64,000 nt of DNA from contig JASGMV010000013.1 in NCBI GenBank assembly GCA_030156255.1, positions 1-64,000 on the forward strand, read 5' to 3'. Positions 41,901 to 50,234 of this stretch are shown here, in pieces. Below the pieces are notes generated by a model, which saw only the letters and a list, made by a program, of their open reading frames with translations, had not been told where the DNA came from and did not search any database. Both the position numbers and the translations under genes were made by a program. Source of the DNA: Desulfovibrionales bacterium (GTDB taxonomy: Bacteria; Desulfobacterota; Desulfovibrionia; Desulfovibrionales; Desulfovibrionaceae). Each line of letters opens with the position of its first letter. The stretch's first letter is position 1.

Positions 41901-43057
41901 AAGTCCCCCCTGGAGACGGCCTCGGCGAAAGCTACGCCCCGCTCCAGCGGTCTGGCGATGCTGCGATTGATGAGGTAGGAAAAGCCGCCGCCGGACAGCA
42001 GCAGGAGCGCGAAAACAGCGCCAACGGCCGTCAACTGTCCCTTCGCGTCCTGCATGGTCGAGGCGGCCACGCGCTCCGCGCTGAGCTCCATGTCCGACGC
42101 GATCTCCGCCGCCATGCTGACAATTTGCATGATGCGTTGGGAGGCGGAGTCCATGGCCCCCTCATAGGCCTTCCAGGCATGGAGCACCTGCAGTTGCAAG
42201 GTGATCACGCCGTCGCGCCCTACAAGCTTCGTCTCCAGCGAAGCCAACTGCCGTTGCAGCGTTTCAATGCTCTTGAGCTCCCTTCCGTCCAACACCTTGC
42301 GCAACCCGCCCAGGTTGCGGCTGATTTCGTCGGCAATGGAGACGATCCGCTCTCGATCCGACAAGACGAGGGCTTCATCTCGTTTGGGAATCGCGGAGCG
42401 CGCCAGAACCTCCAAGCCGTTCAAGCCGTTCAGCACGTCCAGAATCGATTTGACGGGGAAATGATAACGACTGAGCAGATTGTCCACGGACTGATTCAAC
42501 GCGCCGCTCTTGTGCGCCTTGATCTTTTCGGCCGCCAGATAAATATCCAGCTCGTTGTCGTCCAAAACGGTCAGCAGCAGCCGCCTGGCCGAGTCGAGTT
42601 GCGCCGAGGCGTCGTTCAGAGCGTGGGTTCGGCGCACATCCAGGCATAAAGCCTCGGACTTGAGCCGCTTCACTCGCGCGAACAGCTTCTGCAACACTCC
42701 CGGGGCCTTGGAGATGTCCTCCGGCGCGCTCCCGCCGCGATCCTCAATGTCGGCGAGAATCCCTTTCATCGCATTCCACGATTGGCGAAACTCTATGTCG
42801 GCTTCGGCCAAGTCCAGCTCGTTGCGGGCCGACAAAAGGTCGTGGAAGGAGCCCTCACTGCGTGATATGTAGAATTGTATTTCCTTGTAAGCGATGTTCT
42901 GCCGGTTGGTGGTGTAGATCAGCTTCTCCAACACCGAACGGAACTGGATCATGCCGAACGCCGTGACCCCGCTGATGATCATGATGCCGGCGATCATGAC
43001 AGCAAAGTTGAACAGCAGCTTTCGCTTGATGGTGATGTCTTTGAAACGTAAATGCAC
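38906..43057 (-). CDS. HAMP-GAF hybrid histidine kinase with three receivers
   Basis: About 1383 residues. Order: membrane helix (FNFAVMIAGIMIISGVTAFG), a helical periplasmic sensor of about 280 residues, second membrane helix (LTAVGAVFALLLLSGGGFSY), HAMP, GAF (about 430-590), a coiled coil of three 28-residue repeats, HisKA (LANMSHELRTPLNS), ATPase (LLANAFKFTE, ADTGVGVP, GGTGLGLSI) and three receivers with Asp in GMLLDVKLPG, CVIMDLGLND and IVLMDIMMPEMDG. GTG at 43057 is preferred, with GGAGG 5 nt ahead. This layout resembles kinases that control adhesion or biofilm through a phosphorelay. It is translationally coupled to cheR. Confidence 0.92.
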   Translation of the reverse strand: MHLRFKDITIKRKLLFNFAVMIAGIMIISGVTAFGMIQFRSVLEKLIYTTNRQNIAYKEIQFYISRSEGSFHDLLSARNELDLAEADIEFRQSWNAMKGILADIEDRGGSAPEDISKAPGVLQKLFARVKRLKSEALCLDVRRTHALNDASAQLDSARRLLLTVLDDNELDIYLAAEKIKAHKSGALNQSVDNLLSRYHFPVKSILDVLNGLNGLEVLARSAIPKRDEALVLSDRERIVSIADEISRNLGGLRKVLDGRELKSIETLQRQLASLETKLVGRDGVITLQLQVLHAWKAYEGAMDSASQRIMQIVSMAAEIASDMELSAERVAASTMQDAKGQLTAVGAVFALLLLSGGGFSYLINRSIARPLERGVAFAEAVSRGDLNASLEMDQHDEVGDLSRALDHMVSTLRRQDWIRAGKAGLDDRLRGQQDLRELSLGVVTFLVNYFEAQLGAMYLSDPSGRLRFAVGHAFSYRGGGFQEFEPGEGLVGQAGRERRIIFFHDVSEQLAPKYNFGAGEATPAHFMAAPLVYREGLEGVLLIGSMQPFPESARSFMEENLESVAIALQVAGSRLQVEDLLDQTRRQAEALREQQRELRLKNEELEEQAKALRESESTLQQQQEELRVTNEELAGQTKALMASESQLQQQQEELRTANEELEERAQVLEEQHNAIQNKNVALKKAQEEIQEQADAVERASRYKSEFLANMSHELRTPLNSILILSRILSENQEGNLTDKQVEFVQTVHGSGKDLLTLINEILDLAKVESGRMEVRISRVDVAELLEALRRMFEPQAERKGLALTVRQSPDCPKFLYSDSQRLTQILRNLLANAFKFTEQGEISLVAGRPGPDQRFATETLSSDVAVVFAVADTGVGVPEEKREVIFEAFRQADGAISRKFGGTGLGLSISREFARLLGGEIQMESEVGKGSVFTLCLPERLMDGEEDAGDASETGFVADVGAVADTDRAGSGLEPPSKDGAERDADPVSERSSNLLLIVEDDPVFAELLEDLARRRGFETLLAHDGETGLHLADLHRPDGMLLDVKLPGVDGFSVMERLKENPRTRRIPVHFISSADESPWRALRMGAVGYLAKPVEPEDIEAAFGRIEDAIHKPVKTLLVVEDDEAQRRSILELVASDGVAATAVASGREALESLSREAFDCVIMDLGLNDMSGFDLLEAMAAREDVQKAPVIVYTGRDLTREEEARLARNASSIIVKGARSPERLLDEATLFLHQMQEKAPGLRRKTPRTFHDPEEIFQGKTVLIVDDDLRNVFALGSVLEAKGMKVREAENGKEALRKLAQYEDVDIVLMDIMMPEMDGFETMRRIRAAEAYKDLPIIALTAKAMKGDKAKCIEAGANDYLSKPVENGKLLSLLRVWLHR
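41040..41290 (-). repeat. Three 28-residue coiled-coil repeats within the kinase
   Basis: The signalling helix contains three tandem units spaced 28 residues (84 bp) apart around the core LQQQQEELR..NEEL. At DNA level a stretch of about 25 bases recurs at 41095 and 41179. Four heptads per unit would keep the helical phase if units were gained or lost. Confidence 0.75.
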
Positions 43058-43176
43058 GGCCCCTCCGACCACGCGTCCCGCAAAACTTACGTTATTGCCT
43101 CGATTCCTGCAATATTGTCAGCTGGTTTCGAGGCTTGTAGCAGACGTCAGGGAAATTGCAAAGAAAGGGCGGAAGA

Positions 43177-45183
43177 TCAATTCCGCGGCTTGCAGGCTTC
43201 GTTGATGGCTTCGATCAGATTGTTCTCTCGGTAGGGTTTGACCAAATGCCCGTCCATGCCCGCCTTCAGGCACTGCTCCCGATCTTCTTCCCGGGCGTAG
43301 GCGGTGAGGGCCACGATGGGGACGGCGACGCCCTCTGCGCGCAAGGCCCTGGTCGCGGCGAGTCCGTCCATGAAAGGCATCTGCACGTCCATGAGCACCA
43401 ACCCCACCGAGGCGGTGTTCTCCATGACGGCGTGCACGGCCTTGCGCCCGTCCTCCACCAGCACGACATCCGTAAACCCGATGCGCTTTAATATTTTTTG
43501 CAGCAAAATCCGATTGTAATCACTGTCTTCCGCAGCCACCACCCGCTTGGCGAGAATTTCCTTCGACACTGTGGGCTTCCGGTCCCAGGCCGCTTCGTCG
43601 GAGGCGGCTTTCTTCGGCGAAGTCTCCGGGGCGGCGTCCAGACTGGCCGGAAGTTCGAACGAAAAAACCGACCCTTGGCCGGGGTTGCTTTGCACGTCAA
43701 CGCCCTTGCCGCCAAGCAGGCGCGCAAGCCCCAAAGAGATGGACAGCCCCAACCCGGAGCCTCCGTAGCGCCGGGAGTGGGCGCCGTCCGCCTGCTCGAA
43801 CGCTTCGAATATGCGCGTGACCACGCTGGGGGAAATGCCGGGGCCGGTGTCCGCGACCTCGTAGCGCACCCACCCCGCCTGGTCCGGGGTCTCCAAAGGC
43901 CAGGCGGAAAGGCGAACCTCTCCTTGCTCCGTAAACTTCACGGCGTTGCCCAACAGGTTGAACAAAATCTGGCGCAACCGGAAAGGATCGGTGAAAGACT
44001 CGGGGAGCGGCCGCGGAATGTGCAGCGTCAAAACGAGCCCCTTGCCCTCGGCTCGATTCCGGAAGACCAGCGCCGTTTCGGTCAGCAACTCGGCCAAATC
44101 GACCCGCTCCAGCCGAATCTTCAGCCTGCCGGCCTCGATTCGGGAAAAATCGAGAACGTCGTCGATGACCATGAGCAGCGAGTCTCCGGAGGCCTTCAAC
44201 AGCCTCACCAACTCCGGCTGCTCGCGGTCCAGCCGGGTGGCCGCCAGCAAATCGGACATGCCGAGCATGGCGTTGAGCGGCGTTCTGATCTCGTGGCTCA
44301 CGTTGGCCAGAAACATGCTTTTGGCCTTGTTTGCAGCCTCGGCCTGGGCTTTTGCCGCGCTCAGCGCCGTATTGATCTCGCTGAGCTTTCGGCCGACGAC
44401 CTCGGCCCGTTCCTTGGCCTTGCGCAACTCGGACTCGGCGTTGCGGCGGTCGTCGATTTCCTTCACCAGACGCGAATTGGCCACCTGCAGCCGATTGGTG
44501 CGCCAGCGAACCAGATCCTCCAAGTGGAGCCGGTGCTCCGTGAGCTCGCGTTCGGATGCGGCCAGCCTGGCGACCTTGTCCTCCAGCTCGCGGTTCATGT
44601 TCCGAATGAGGCTGAAAAGTTCGTAACTCTGCAAGGCGCCGGCGCTGCTGTTGAGAATAAGCGTCATGAGCGTCAGCATGATGTCGCTGATATCGGCTCG
44701 GGCCTGGCCCAACACTCCAACGAAAAGCCCCATGATCCGGGAGGGCGTGGCCAAGGCGTGAACGCACAGCTCCTCCCGGCCCGAAGCGTCCAGACGATGC
44801 ATCATCCCGCGCTTGCCCAACGCTTCGGCGGCCGCCCCCGTTTCGATCAAGCGCTCCAACTCGCGCTCCATGACGGAGGTCGCGCTCTCGGGGCGCACCA
44901 GCGTCAACCGAAGATCGCCGTCCGCAGGGTCCACCATGCAGAAGCCCGTGACCTTGAAGGTGGAGAGCTTGCGCAGCCGCCGGTCCGTCTCTTCAAGAAT
45001 GTCCGCCGGGGTCTCCATCCGGTTGACCCGCTGGTCGAACTCTCCCAGCGTGACGGCCAGCTCCAGCGCGTCCTGGGTGTAGCGCTGCAACGTCTCCAGC
45101 ATCCGGTTGCGCTGCTCCAGCCGGCCGGTGCGCTCTTCCAGGCGCCGCGTGTAGTCTTGCAGTGTCGGGTCGTGGTCAGTCAT
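43177..45183 (-). CDS. Soluble hybrid histidine kinase
   Basis: A 668-residue kinase with no membrane helix. An N-terminal coiled coil (1-40) and a GAF-like sensor (about 60-190) are followed by a second coiled coil, HisKA ([20 protein letters not shown]), ATPase ([28 protein letters not shown]) and a C-terminal receiver ([20 protein letters not shown]). All catalytic residues look intact. The ATG at 45183 overlaps the HDOD stop by 8 nt. A 119-bp gap separates it from the next kinase, so an internal promoter there is possible. The free Hpt protein upstream may relay its phosphate. Confidence 0.92.
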   Translation of the reverse strand: MTDHDPTLQDYTRRLEERTGRLEQRNRMLETLQRYTQDALELAVTLGEFDQRVNRMETPADILEETDRRLRKLSTFKVTGFCMVDPADGDLRLTLVRPESATSVMERELERLIETGAAAEALGKRGMMHRLDASGREELCVHALATPSRIMGLFVGVLGQARADISDIMLTLMTLILNSSAGALQSYELFSLIRNMNRELEDKVARLAASERELTEHRLHLEDLVRWRTNRLQVANSRLVKEIDDRRNAESELRKAKERAEVVGRKLSEINTALSAAKAQAEAANKAKSMFLANVSHEIRTPLNAMLGMSDLLAATRLDREQPELVRLLKASGDSLLMVIDDVLDFSRIEAGRLKIRLERVDLAELLTETALVFRNRAEGKGLVLTLHIPRPLPESFTDPFRLRQILFNLLGNAVKFTEQGEVRLSAWPLETPDQAGWVRYEVADTGPGISPSVVTRIFEAFEQADGAHSRRYGGSGLGLSISLGLARLLGGKGVDVQSNPGQGSVFSFELPASLDAAPETSPKKAASDEAAWDRKPTVSKEILAKRVVAAEDSDYNRILLQKILKRIGFTDVVLVEDGRKAVHAVMENTASVGLVLMDVQMPFMDGLAATRALRAEGVAVPIVALTAYAREEDREQCLKAGMDGHLVKPYRENNLIEAINEACKPRN

Positions 45184-46408
45184 CATCGTGAAAGAAGACC
45201 CGCTCCAGGTCCTCAACGTATCCGTCCACCACGCGGGAGAGGTGCTCCACGGCCCGCGGGGAGACATTGAGCCGCCGCCAGGCTTGCATATCCAGCTTGG
45301 GGGCGACAGGAGTTCCGCTGGATCCCAGCATCATGGCGTGGGCCATGATGTCGGCCACATGCAGGATGGACGTTTCCCTGGGGTCGTCGGCCCGGCCCGG
45401 GGCGTGGTGCAGCCCCACGTTTTGCAGCAGTTGCTGAGGAAGACGCCAGGCTTTAAGCAACTGGCCCGCCAGGGTTCCGTGGTTAAACCCCCAAGCCGTG
45501 CGCTCCGTCTTGTACAAAGGCTCCAAGTCCGCATGGGACTTGGTCAACACCGCCGCTGCCTGCCCCGGAAAATTTCTGAGCATGACGAGGCGTCCCACGT
45601 CGTGCAGCAGGCCGGAGACGAAAACACGCTCCGCGTCGTCTATCCCGATGTTGCGCGCCAGCAGCCGCGCCAACGCCCCGCAGCCTATGGAGTGCCGCCA
45701 AAACAACCGCATGTCCAGCAGAACTGCGGGCACGTCCTGAAACAAGGTGATCACGGAAATGCCCATGGCCAGATTGGTCAGCTGATTGGCGCCCACGATG
45801 GCGACAGCCCGAGGCAGCGTATCGATGCGATTGGGAAAGCCGTAGAAAGGACTGTTGACCATCTTCAAAAGCTTGGCCGAAAGGCTCATGTCCTGCCCGA
45901 TGACTTCCGCGACGTAGCTGGCGGAACTGCGGGGGCTCTTGAGGGCCTCCACAACGCGGTAGAAAACGTCGGGCAGGGAGGCCAGGGTCAACTCTTGCCG
46001 GATGATGGCCTCCGCGTCGCAGCCCAGCGGAGGGATGGACGCAGGAGACTGGGGAGGAGACTGCGCCGCATCCGGGTCGCGTTCAAGGCGCTTGGCGTAT
46101 CTCGAAACGTAAACTTTTCGGAGCTCCTGGACCACATCCAGGCCTGGGTCCGACAAAGAAAAAAAAACGTTTGCAGCCTGTTCGGCCTGCGCCAGCGCAT
46201 CCGGATCGGAGCCTCCGGCCTCGAGCGACGCATCCTCGCCCGAAGGCTCCTCCACCATGGCCTCGGTCACGCCCCAGACTTTGCAAACGCGCAATCGGCG
46301 CTCGTCCAGACGCTCTCCCTTCTGCGCCAATCGTCGGCCCTGTGGGGAGAACAGATCGGCCGCCAACACCATGCCTGGTCGAAGCTGATCCAAACTCACG
46401 ACGACCAT
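45176..46408 (-). CDS. HDOD-domain signalling protein
   Basis: A 410-residue protein. The N-terminal region (residues 1-60, [20 protein letters not shown]) resembles the DUF3391-like start of HD-GYP proteins. The HDOD domain follows (about 135-340: [74 protein letters not shown]). HDOD proteins are non-catalytic or weakly conserved HD relatives that serve as signalling scaffolds. AGGAGG precedes the ATG. It sits between the Hpt gene and a hybrid kinase, overlapping the latter, so it probably modulates that kinase or an output. Confidence 0.88.
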   Translation of the reverse strand: MVVVSLDQLRPGMVLAADLFSPQGRRLAQKGERLDERRLRVCKVWGVTEAMVEEPSGEDASLEAGGSDPDALAQAEQAANVFFSLSDPGLDVVQELRKVYVSRYAKRLERDPDAAQSPPQSPASIPPLGCDAEAIIRQELTLASLPDVFYRVVEALKSPRSSASYVAEVIGQDMSLSAKLLKMVNSPFYGFPNRIDTLPRAVAIVGANQLTNLAMGISVITLFQDVPAVLLDMRLFWRHSIGCGALARLLARNIGIDDAERVFVSGLLHDVGRLVMLRNFPGQAAAVLTKSHADLEPLYKTERTAWGFNHGTLAGQLLKAWRLPQQLLQNVGLHHAPGRADDPRETSILHVADIMAHAMMLGSSGTPVAPKLDMQAWRRLNVSPRAVEHLSRVVDGYVEDLERVFFHDDD

Positions 46409-46516
46409 GCGTCCTGTCCTCCTCTTTCGGCCGGGATGTAACGTTCCCGCATGGCGAAAAGGCTTAGCATGGCCCGGGGACGCCGTCATCCCCCGCAAAA
46501 GACAGAAATGAAATAA

Positions 46517-46867
46517 TTACAATCCTGCCAAATCGTTTTCCAGGCGAAACAAAAGCTCCGCCGCCAGGTTGATCTGACCGGACTTGGCTGCGCGCTCCAT
46601 GGCTTTCGCCCGCGCAGCCAGGTCCGATAATCCCATATTGATCAGATTGCCTTTCAGCGCGTGCGCGTGCGCCGCGAATTCGTCGTTGTCGAGGGTCCGC
46701 CGCGCGCTCTCCAGGCAGGCCCGCACATTGGAGGAGCCAACCGACAGCAGCTCCTTCACATCTCCTTCATCCAGGTTCAGGACGAACCGTAAATAACTGG
46801 CCGCCGCCTCGCGGACGTCATCGATCGGACCTGGGCCCTCGTCTGGAGGGGTCGAAACGGCGTGCAT
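46517..46867 (-). CDS. Stand-alone histidine phosphotransfer (Hpt) protein
   Basis: A 116-residue helical protein with the Hpt motif AHALKGNLINMGL; His69 is the phosphoacceptor and the Lys and Gly after it are conserved. It starts 2 nt after the CII-like gene stops. A free Hpt next to two hybrid kinases and a receiver-kinase is the expected middle step of a His-Asp-His-Asp phosphorelay, so it likely shuttles phosphate between the receivers encoded in this cluster. No other domain is present. Confidence 0.88.
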   Translation of the reverse strand: MHAVSTPPDEGPGPIDDVREAAASYLRFVLNLDEGDVKELLSVGSSNVRACLESARRTLDNDEFAAHAHALKGNLINMGLSDLAARAKAMERAAKSGQINLAAELLFRLENDLAGL

Positions 46868-46869
46868 GG

Positions 46870-47175
46870 CTACGCAGCGCAGCGCTTGAGCTGGTCGGGG
46901 CGCAGATAGACGATCCCGTCCTTGCTGAGGTCCACGCTGTGCACCAGCATGAATCCCAATTCCTTGGCCATTTCCTGCAACGGCGAAATGTCTCCGGTGC
47001 GCTTCATGATTTCAAACAGCGTTTCGACGCCCAGCTTGGCGCTGGAGTCGTACGGATTCAGCTCCCGCAGCAACGTGGAGTAAGGCTTGTTGATTTCGCG
47101 AGCCAGGACCTTCGCCGGCTTCTCGCCGTCGAGCACAATAGATTGGGCGATCTTGGTAATGTGGTTGTTTTCCAT
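46870..47175 (-). CDS. Phage CII-like regulatory protein
   Basis: A 101-residue HTH protein. AKVLAREINKPYSTLLRELN then KLGVETLFEIMKRTGDISPL and EMAKELGFMLV match the phage-regulatory CII-like family found in prophages and scattered on delta-proteobacterial chromosomes. It is the first gene after the sigma-54 promoter at 47258-47274 and is tightly joined to hpt (2-nt gap). No phage genes surround it, so it has probably been co-opted as a regulator of this signalling cluster. Its DNA target is unknown; the AGTGTAAA palindromes upstream are one candidate. Confidence 0.72.
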   Translation of the reverse strand: MENNHITKIAQSIVLDGEKPAKVLAREINKPYSTLLRELNPYDSSAKLGVETLFEIMKRTGDISPLQEMAKELGFMLVHSVDLSKDGIVYLRPDQLKRCAA

Positions 47176-47257
47176 GCCCGTCTTCCTCCTTGCGGCTCTT
47201 TGTCTTCAAGCAACCTCAGGCCCGCGCCCCGATGCGCCCGCCTGACAGGCCACTAAA

Positions 47258-47274
47258 GGCAAGAAGGGCGCCAA
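47258..47274 (-). promoter_or_regulatory. Sigma-54 promoter of the signalling cluster
   Basis: On the minus strand TTGGCGCCCTTCTTGCC: GG-N10-GC spacing with full TTGGC and TTGC elements. Predicted start near 47247, leader about 72 nt to the CII-like gene. Together with the palindromes 100-165 bp upstream and the adjacent sigma-54 activator gene it forms a complete enhancer-dependent promoter. Confidence 0.75.
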
Positions 47275-47372
47275 ACTCGCAAATTTCGACAATTTATTAT
47301 TAAAACGCTGTAAATTTATTATGTTACGGCGGTCGCCTCCAAGGACGAATCAAATTTCACGCCTCCCCCAAA

Positions 47373-47414
47373 AGTGTAAACTTTACACTACAGTGTAATG
47401 TCACACTTTACACT
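47373..47414. promoter_or_regulatory. Cluster of AGTGTAAA palindromes (putative enhancer)
   Basis: A perfect 17-bp palindrome AGTGTAAA-C-TTTACACT (47373-47389) is followed by AGTGTAAT (47392-47399) and a second TTTACACT (47407-47414), giving four half-sites in 42 bp. It lies about -125 to -167 from the predicted sigma-54 start, the normal place for an activator-binding enhancer. A weak hairpin ending the activator transcript is the alternative reading. Confidence 0.65.
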
Positions 47415-47439
47415 TTCCAGGCGCCACACCTCCGCACGC

Positions 47440-50013
47440 TCAAGACCGCTCGCCCACTCCGAACTCACGCATTTTGCGGTACAGAGTCGGCCGGCTCACG
47501 CCGAGCGCCCGCGCCGCCGGGGCCTTCTTCCAGCCGGACTGCTCCAGGGCCGCCACCAACTGCTCGCGCGTCACGTCCTCTCGTGCGAAATTTCCCGTTC
47601 CGGAGGGTTGCCCACCCACGTCACGAGGCAAATGCCACGGCTGTATTTGTCCCTCGCGGCACAGGACGCAAGCGTGCTCCACGGCGTGGCGCAATTGCCG
47701 CACATTGCCCGGCCAACGCGCGTTCAGCAGCATGGCCCAGGCCTGCTCGCCCACGCCTTCCACCCGCGCGCCAAGCTCGGCGTTGAACAGCTCGATGAAA
47801 TGCTCCACCAGCAGGGGAATATCCCCGCTACGGTCGCGCAACGGCGGCAGGTGCAGATTGACCACCATCAATCGGAAGTAGAGGTCCTGCCGGAACAAGC
47901 CCTGGGCGACCTTTCGGCCCAAGTCGACGTTGGTGGCGGCCAGGATGCGCACGTTGGCCCTTCGGGTCCGGGAGTCGCCCACCCGTTCGTATTCCTTGTA
48001 ATCCAAAAATCGCAACAACTTGAGCTGCACATGCGGCGGGATGTCTCCGATTTCGTCCAGCACCACCGTTCCGCCTTCGGCGGCTTCGAAGCGGCCGACC
48101 TTGTCGCGGTCCGCCCCGGAAAAAGCCCCGCGCACGTGCCCGAACAGTTCGCTTTCAAGCAGGCTTTCCGCCAAAGCCGAGCAATTGACTTTGATCAGCG
48201 GCCCCGAAGAGCGTCGCCCCTGGTCGTGCAAGGCCTCGGCCGCCAGCTCCTTGCCGGTGCCGGACTCCCCGGTGATCAACACCGTTGTGTCGACCGGCGC
48301 AAGCTGCCCCACCATGTCGAACAAACGCTGCATGGGCTCGCTGCGCCCCACCAGCCGGCCGAGCCCCCGCCGTTGGCCGACTCTGGCCTCCAGGTCGGCC
48401 AGCCGGGTGACGTCGCGCGCCAGCAGCACGGCGCCGGCGAACTCTCCCTGCTCGTCCAGCAGCGGACTGGCTCGCAGCGCCACGCACTGGCCACGCACCT
48501 TGCCCCGGCGGCAGGTGAACCGCTGCTCCGCGACCCGTTGCCGCGTGGCGAGGACCTTGGCCAGAACGTCGTGGCAGTGGCAACTCGCCCCGCCCTTGGC
48601 GGACGCAAGCGTCTTCCCCGGGCGAAGCTCTGCAGCCAGGCCGCAGATGGCGTCCAGGGTCTCGTTGGTCTCCAGGATTCGCAAATTGCGGTCCACGGTC
48701 ACCACGGCGTCGGGCAGGCTTTGGAAAATGGCCTGAAGCTGGCGCCGCGACCGCTCCCGCTCCCGCACCGCCTGCATGGCCTCCTCCCGAGCCGCCTCCC
48801 GCATCAGCACGGACACGGCCTGGGAGGCCAACGCCTCGATGGACCGCAACGACGAGTTGGGCAGGCTGGATAACGTGGTCGAGCCCATATTCAGACTTCC
48901 GGCCACGACGCCGTCATGCACCAAAGGAACCACGGAGCAAGAAAGCATGCCGCAATCGCGAGCAAAGTCGAGAGGCTCCCCGACCATATCCTCCCGGTCG
49001 TAATGAAGGACTTTCTTCTGCATGATCAACTTCGTCCAGGAGCTCTGGGCGTCACACCAGGCGCCCTCTTCCAGAAACCTCCGGGACAATCCCATGGAGT
49101 GCCGCATCTCCAGCCCGCCGTCCTTGACCAGATAGACCGCTGCGCAATCCACGCCCTCAATCCGCAGCATGGCCTGGACGCATTGCTGCAAGCCCGAATC
49201 CAGATCCGGAGAAGCGGCCAGGGCCAGCCCCAGATCCCTTTGGTTGACCAGCAGCCGCTCGGAACGAACCTGCTCGGTGATGTCCCTGGAAAAAATGGCG
49301 CAGGCGCTGACCTCGCCGTCGAACGGGGCCGGCTGCATGGACACGTCCCACAACCTGCCCTCGCGTTCAAGCTGGAAGCGCGCGGGCTGGCCGTCCTGGA
49401 ACAGTCTTTCCCTGAAGGCCCTGTTGCGTTCCGCCGTCTCGGAGTCCATGAACTCTCGAACGAACCGGCCGGTCAAATCCTGGGAGGAGATTCCGAAACT
49501 GGCGGCGCATTCATCGTTGGCCGCCAAAACCCGGCCGGCGCGGTCCACAATCATGGAGGATTCGGTGGATGCATCCAGCAAGGCCCGCAGCAGGCCTTCG
49601 CGCGCCGCCAGTTCGCGGCGCATGCGGTGCAGGTCCACGAACACCCGCACCTTGGAGCGCAACACCTCGGGATTGATGGGCTGCATCAGATAGTCCACAG
49701 CCCCGGCTTCATAGCCTTGGAACACGGCGCGCTCATCCGTGGACACCGCCGTGGCGAACAGAATGGGCAGATGACGCGTGGGGGGGGCGGCCCGCAGGCG
49801 GCGTGCTACTTCGAAGCCGTCCATGATCGGCATGCTGACGTCGAGCAGCACGACGGCCGGATCGATCGCCCCGGCCAGCGCGAGGCCTTGTTCGCCGCTG
49901 GCCGCGGTCTGAATGTCCAGATCCATGCCGGCCAGCATCTTCTTCATCAGCAACAACTGATACGGCTGATCGTCCACCAGCAAAACCGGCGTCAGGTCCT
50001 GTGAAACCTTCAT
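47440..50013 (-). CDS. Sigma-54 enhancer-binding protein (REC-PAS-GAF-PAS-AAA-Fis)
   Basis: An 857-residue activator. Order: receiver (Asp58 in VVLLDVSMPIMDG; the usual Lys is Gln111 in DYLMQPINP), PAS (about 150-260), GAF (about 265-430), PAS (about 440-545), AAA+ domain and Fis-type HTH (LVAALEQSGWKKAPAARALG). The AAA+ part has Walker A GESGTGKE, the sigma-54 contact loop GAFSGA (usually GAFTGA) and Walker B VVLDEIGD. GGAGG is 6 nt before the ATG. It is followed by the palindrome cluster and a sigma-54 promoter, so it very likely activates the downstream CII-like/Hpt/kinase operon. The Gln for Lys suggests altered phospho-control. Confidence 0.92.
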   Translation of the reverse strand: MKVSQDLTPVLLVDDQPYQLLLMKKMLAGMDLDIQTAASGEQGLALAGAIDPAVVLLDVSMPIMDGFEVARRLRAAPPTRHLPILFATAVSTDERAVFQGYEAGAVDYLMQPINPEVLRSKVRVFVDLHRMRRELAAREGLLRALLDASTESSMIVDRAGRVLAANDECAASFGISSQDLTGRFVREFMDSETAERNRAFRERLFQDGQPARFQLEREGRLWDVSMQPAPFDGEVSACAIFSRDITEQVRSERLLVNQRDLGLALAASPDLDSGLQQCVQAMLRIEGVDCAAVYLVKDGGLEMRHSMGLSRRFLEEGAWCDAQSSWTKLIMQKKVLHYDREDMVGEPLDFARDCGMLSCSVVPLVHDGVVAGSLNMGSTTLSSLPNSSLRSIEALASQAVSVLMREAAREEAMQAVRERERSRRQLQAIFQSLPDAVVTVDRNLRILETNETLDAICGLAAELRPGKTLASAKGGASCHCHDVLAKVLATRQRVAEQRFTCRRGKVRGQCVALRASPLLDEQGEFAGAVLLARDVTRLADLEARVGQRRGLGRLVGRSEPMQRLFDMVGQLAPVDTTVLITGESGTGKELAAEALHDQGRRSSGPLIKVNCSALAESLLESELFGHVRGAFSGADRDKVGRFEAAEGGTVVLDEIGDIPPHVQLKLLRFLDYKEYERVGDSRTRRANVRILAATNVDLGRKVAQGLFRQDLYFRLMVVNLHLPPLRDRSGDIPLLVEHFIELFNAELGARVEGVGEQAWAMLLNARWPGNVRQLRHAVEHACVLCREGQIQPWHLPRDVGGQPSGTGNFAREDVTREQLVAALEQSGWKKAPAARALGVSRPTLYRKMREFGVGERS

Positions 50014-50140
50014 GCGCGCCTCCAGATGCATATTACCACAAGATGGCCCCGCGCACAAAGCGCCGCACCCGTCGAGTTCTCCGGAATCAAGGTCGGCGGG
50101 CGCGGACGCCGTTTTTCCATACGACGTGAAGAACAAGCGG

Positions 50141-50169
50141 TTGTCAACAGACTGTCTATCGTATATTTT
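50141..50169 (+). promoter_or_regulatory. Sigma-70-like promoter of the DHH gene
   Basis: TTGTCA (50141-50146), 17-bp spacer, TATTTT (50164-50169), in an AT-rich stretch 66 bp before the DHH gene start. Confidence 0.5.
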
Positions 50170-50234
50170 TAGCTTCAAATTTCTTTCTGTTTATAGAAGC
50201 CGGCTCCAGCCGCAAAAGAGAAGGAGCTTTGCGA

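Noticed and set aside
46437-46442. Third TGTAAC motif resembling the ECF -35
   Set aside because: On the plus strand, facing away from the local genes, and no CGTC lies 16-18 bp downstream.
47373-47389. The AGTGTAAA palindrome read as a terminator of the activator gene
   Set aside because: Not fully excluded, but the stem is AT-rich with a 1-nt centre, the T-run is short, and the extra half-sites beside it fit protein binding better.
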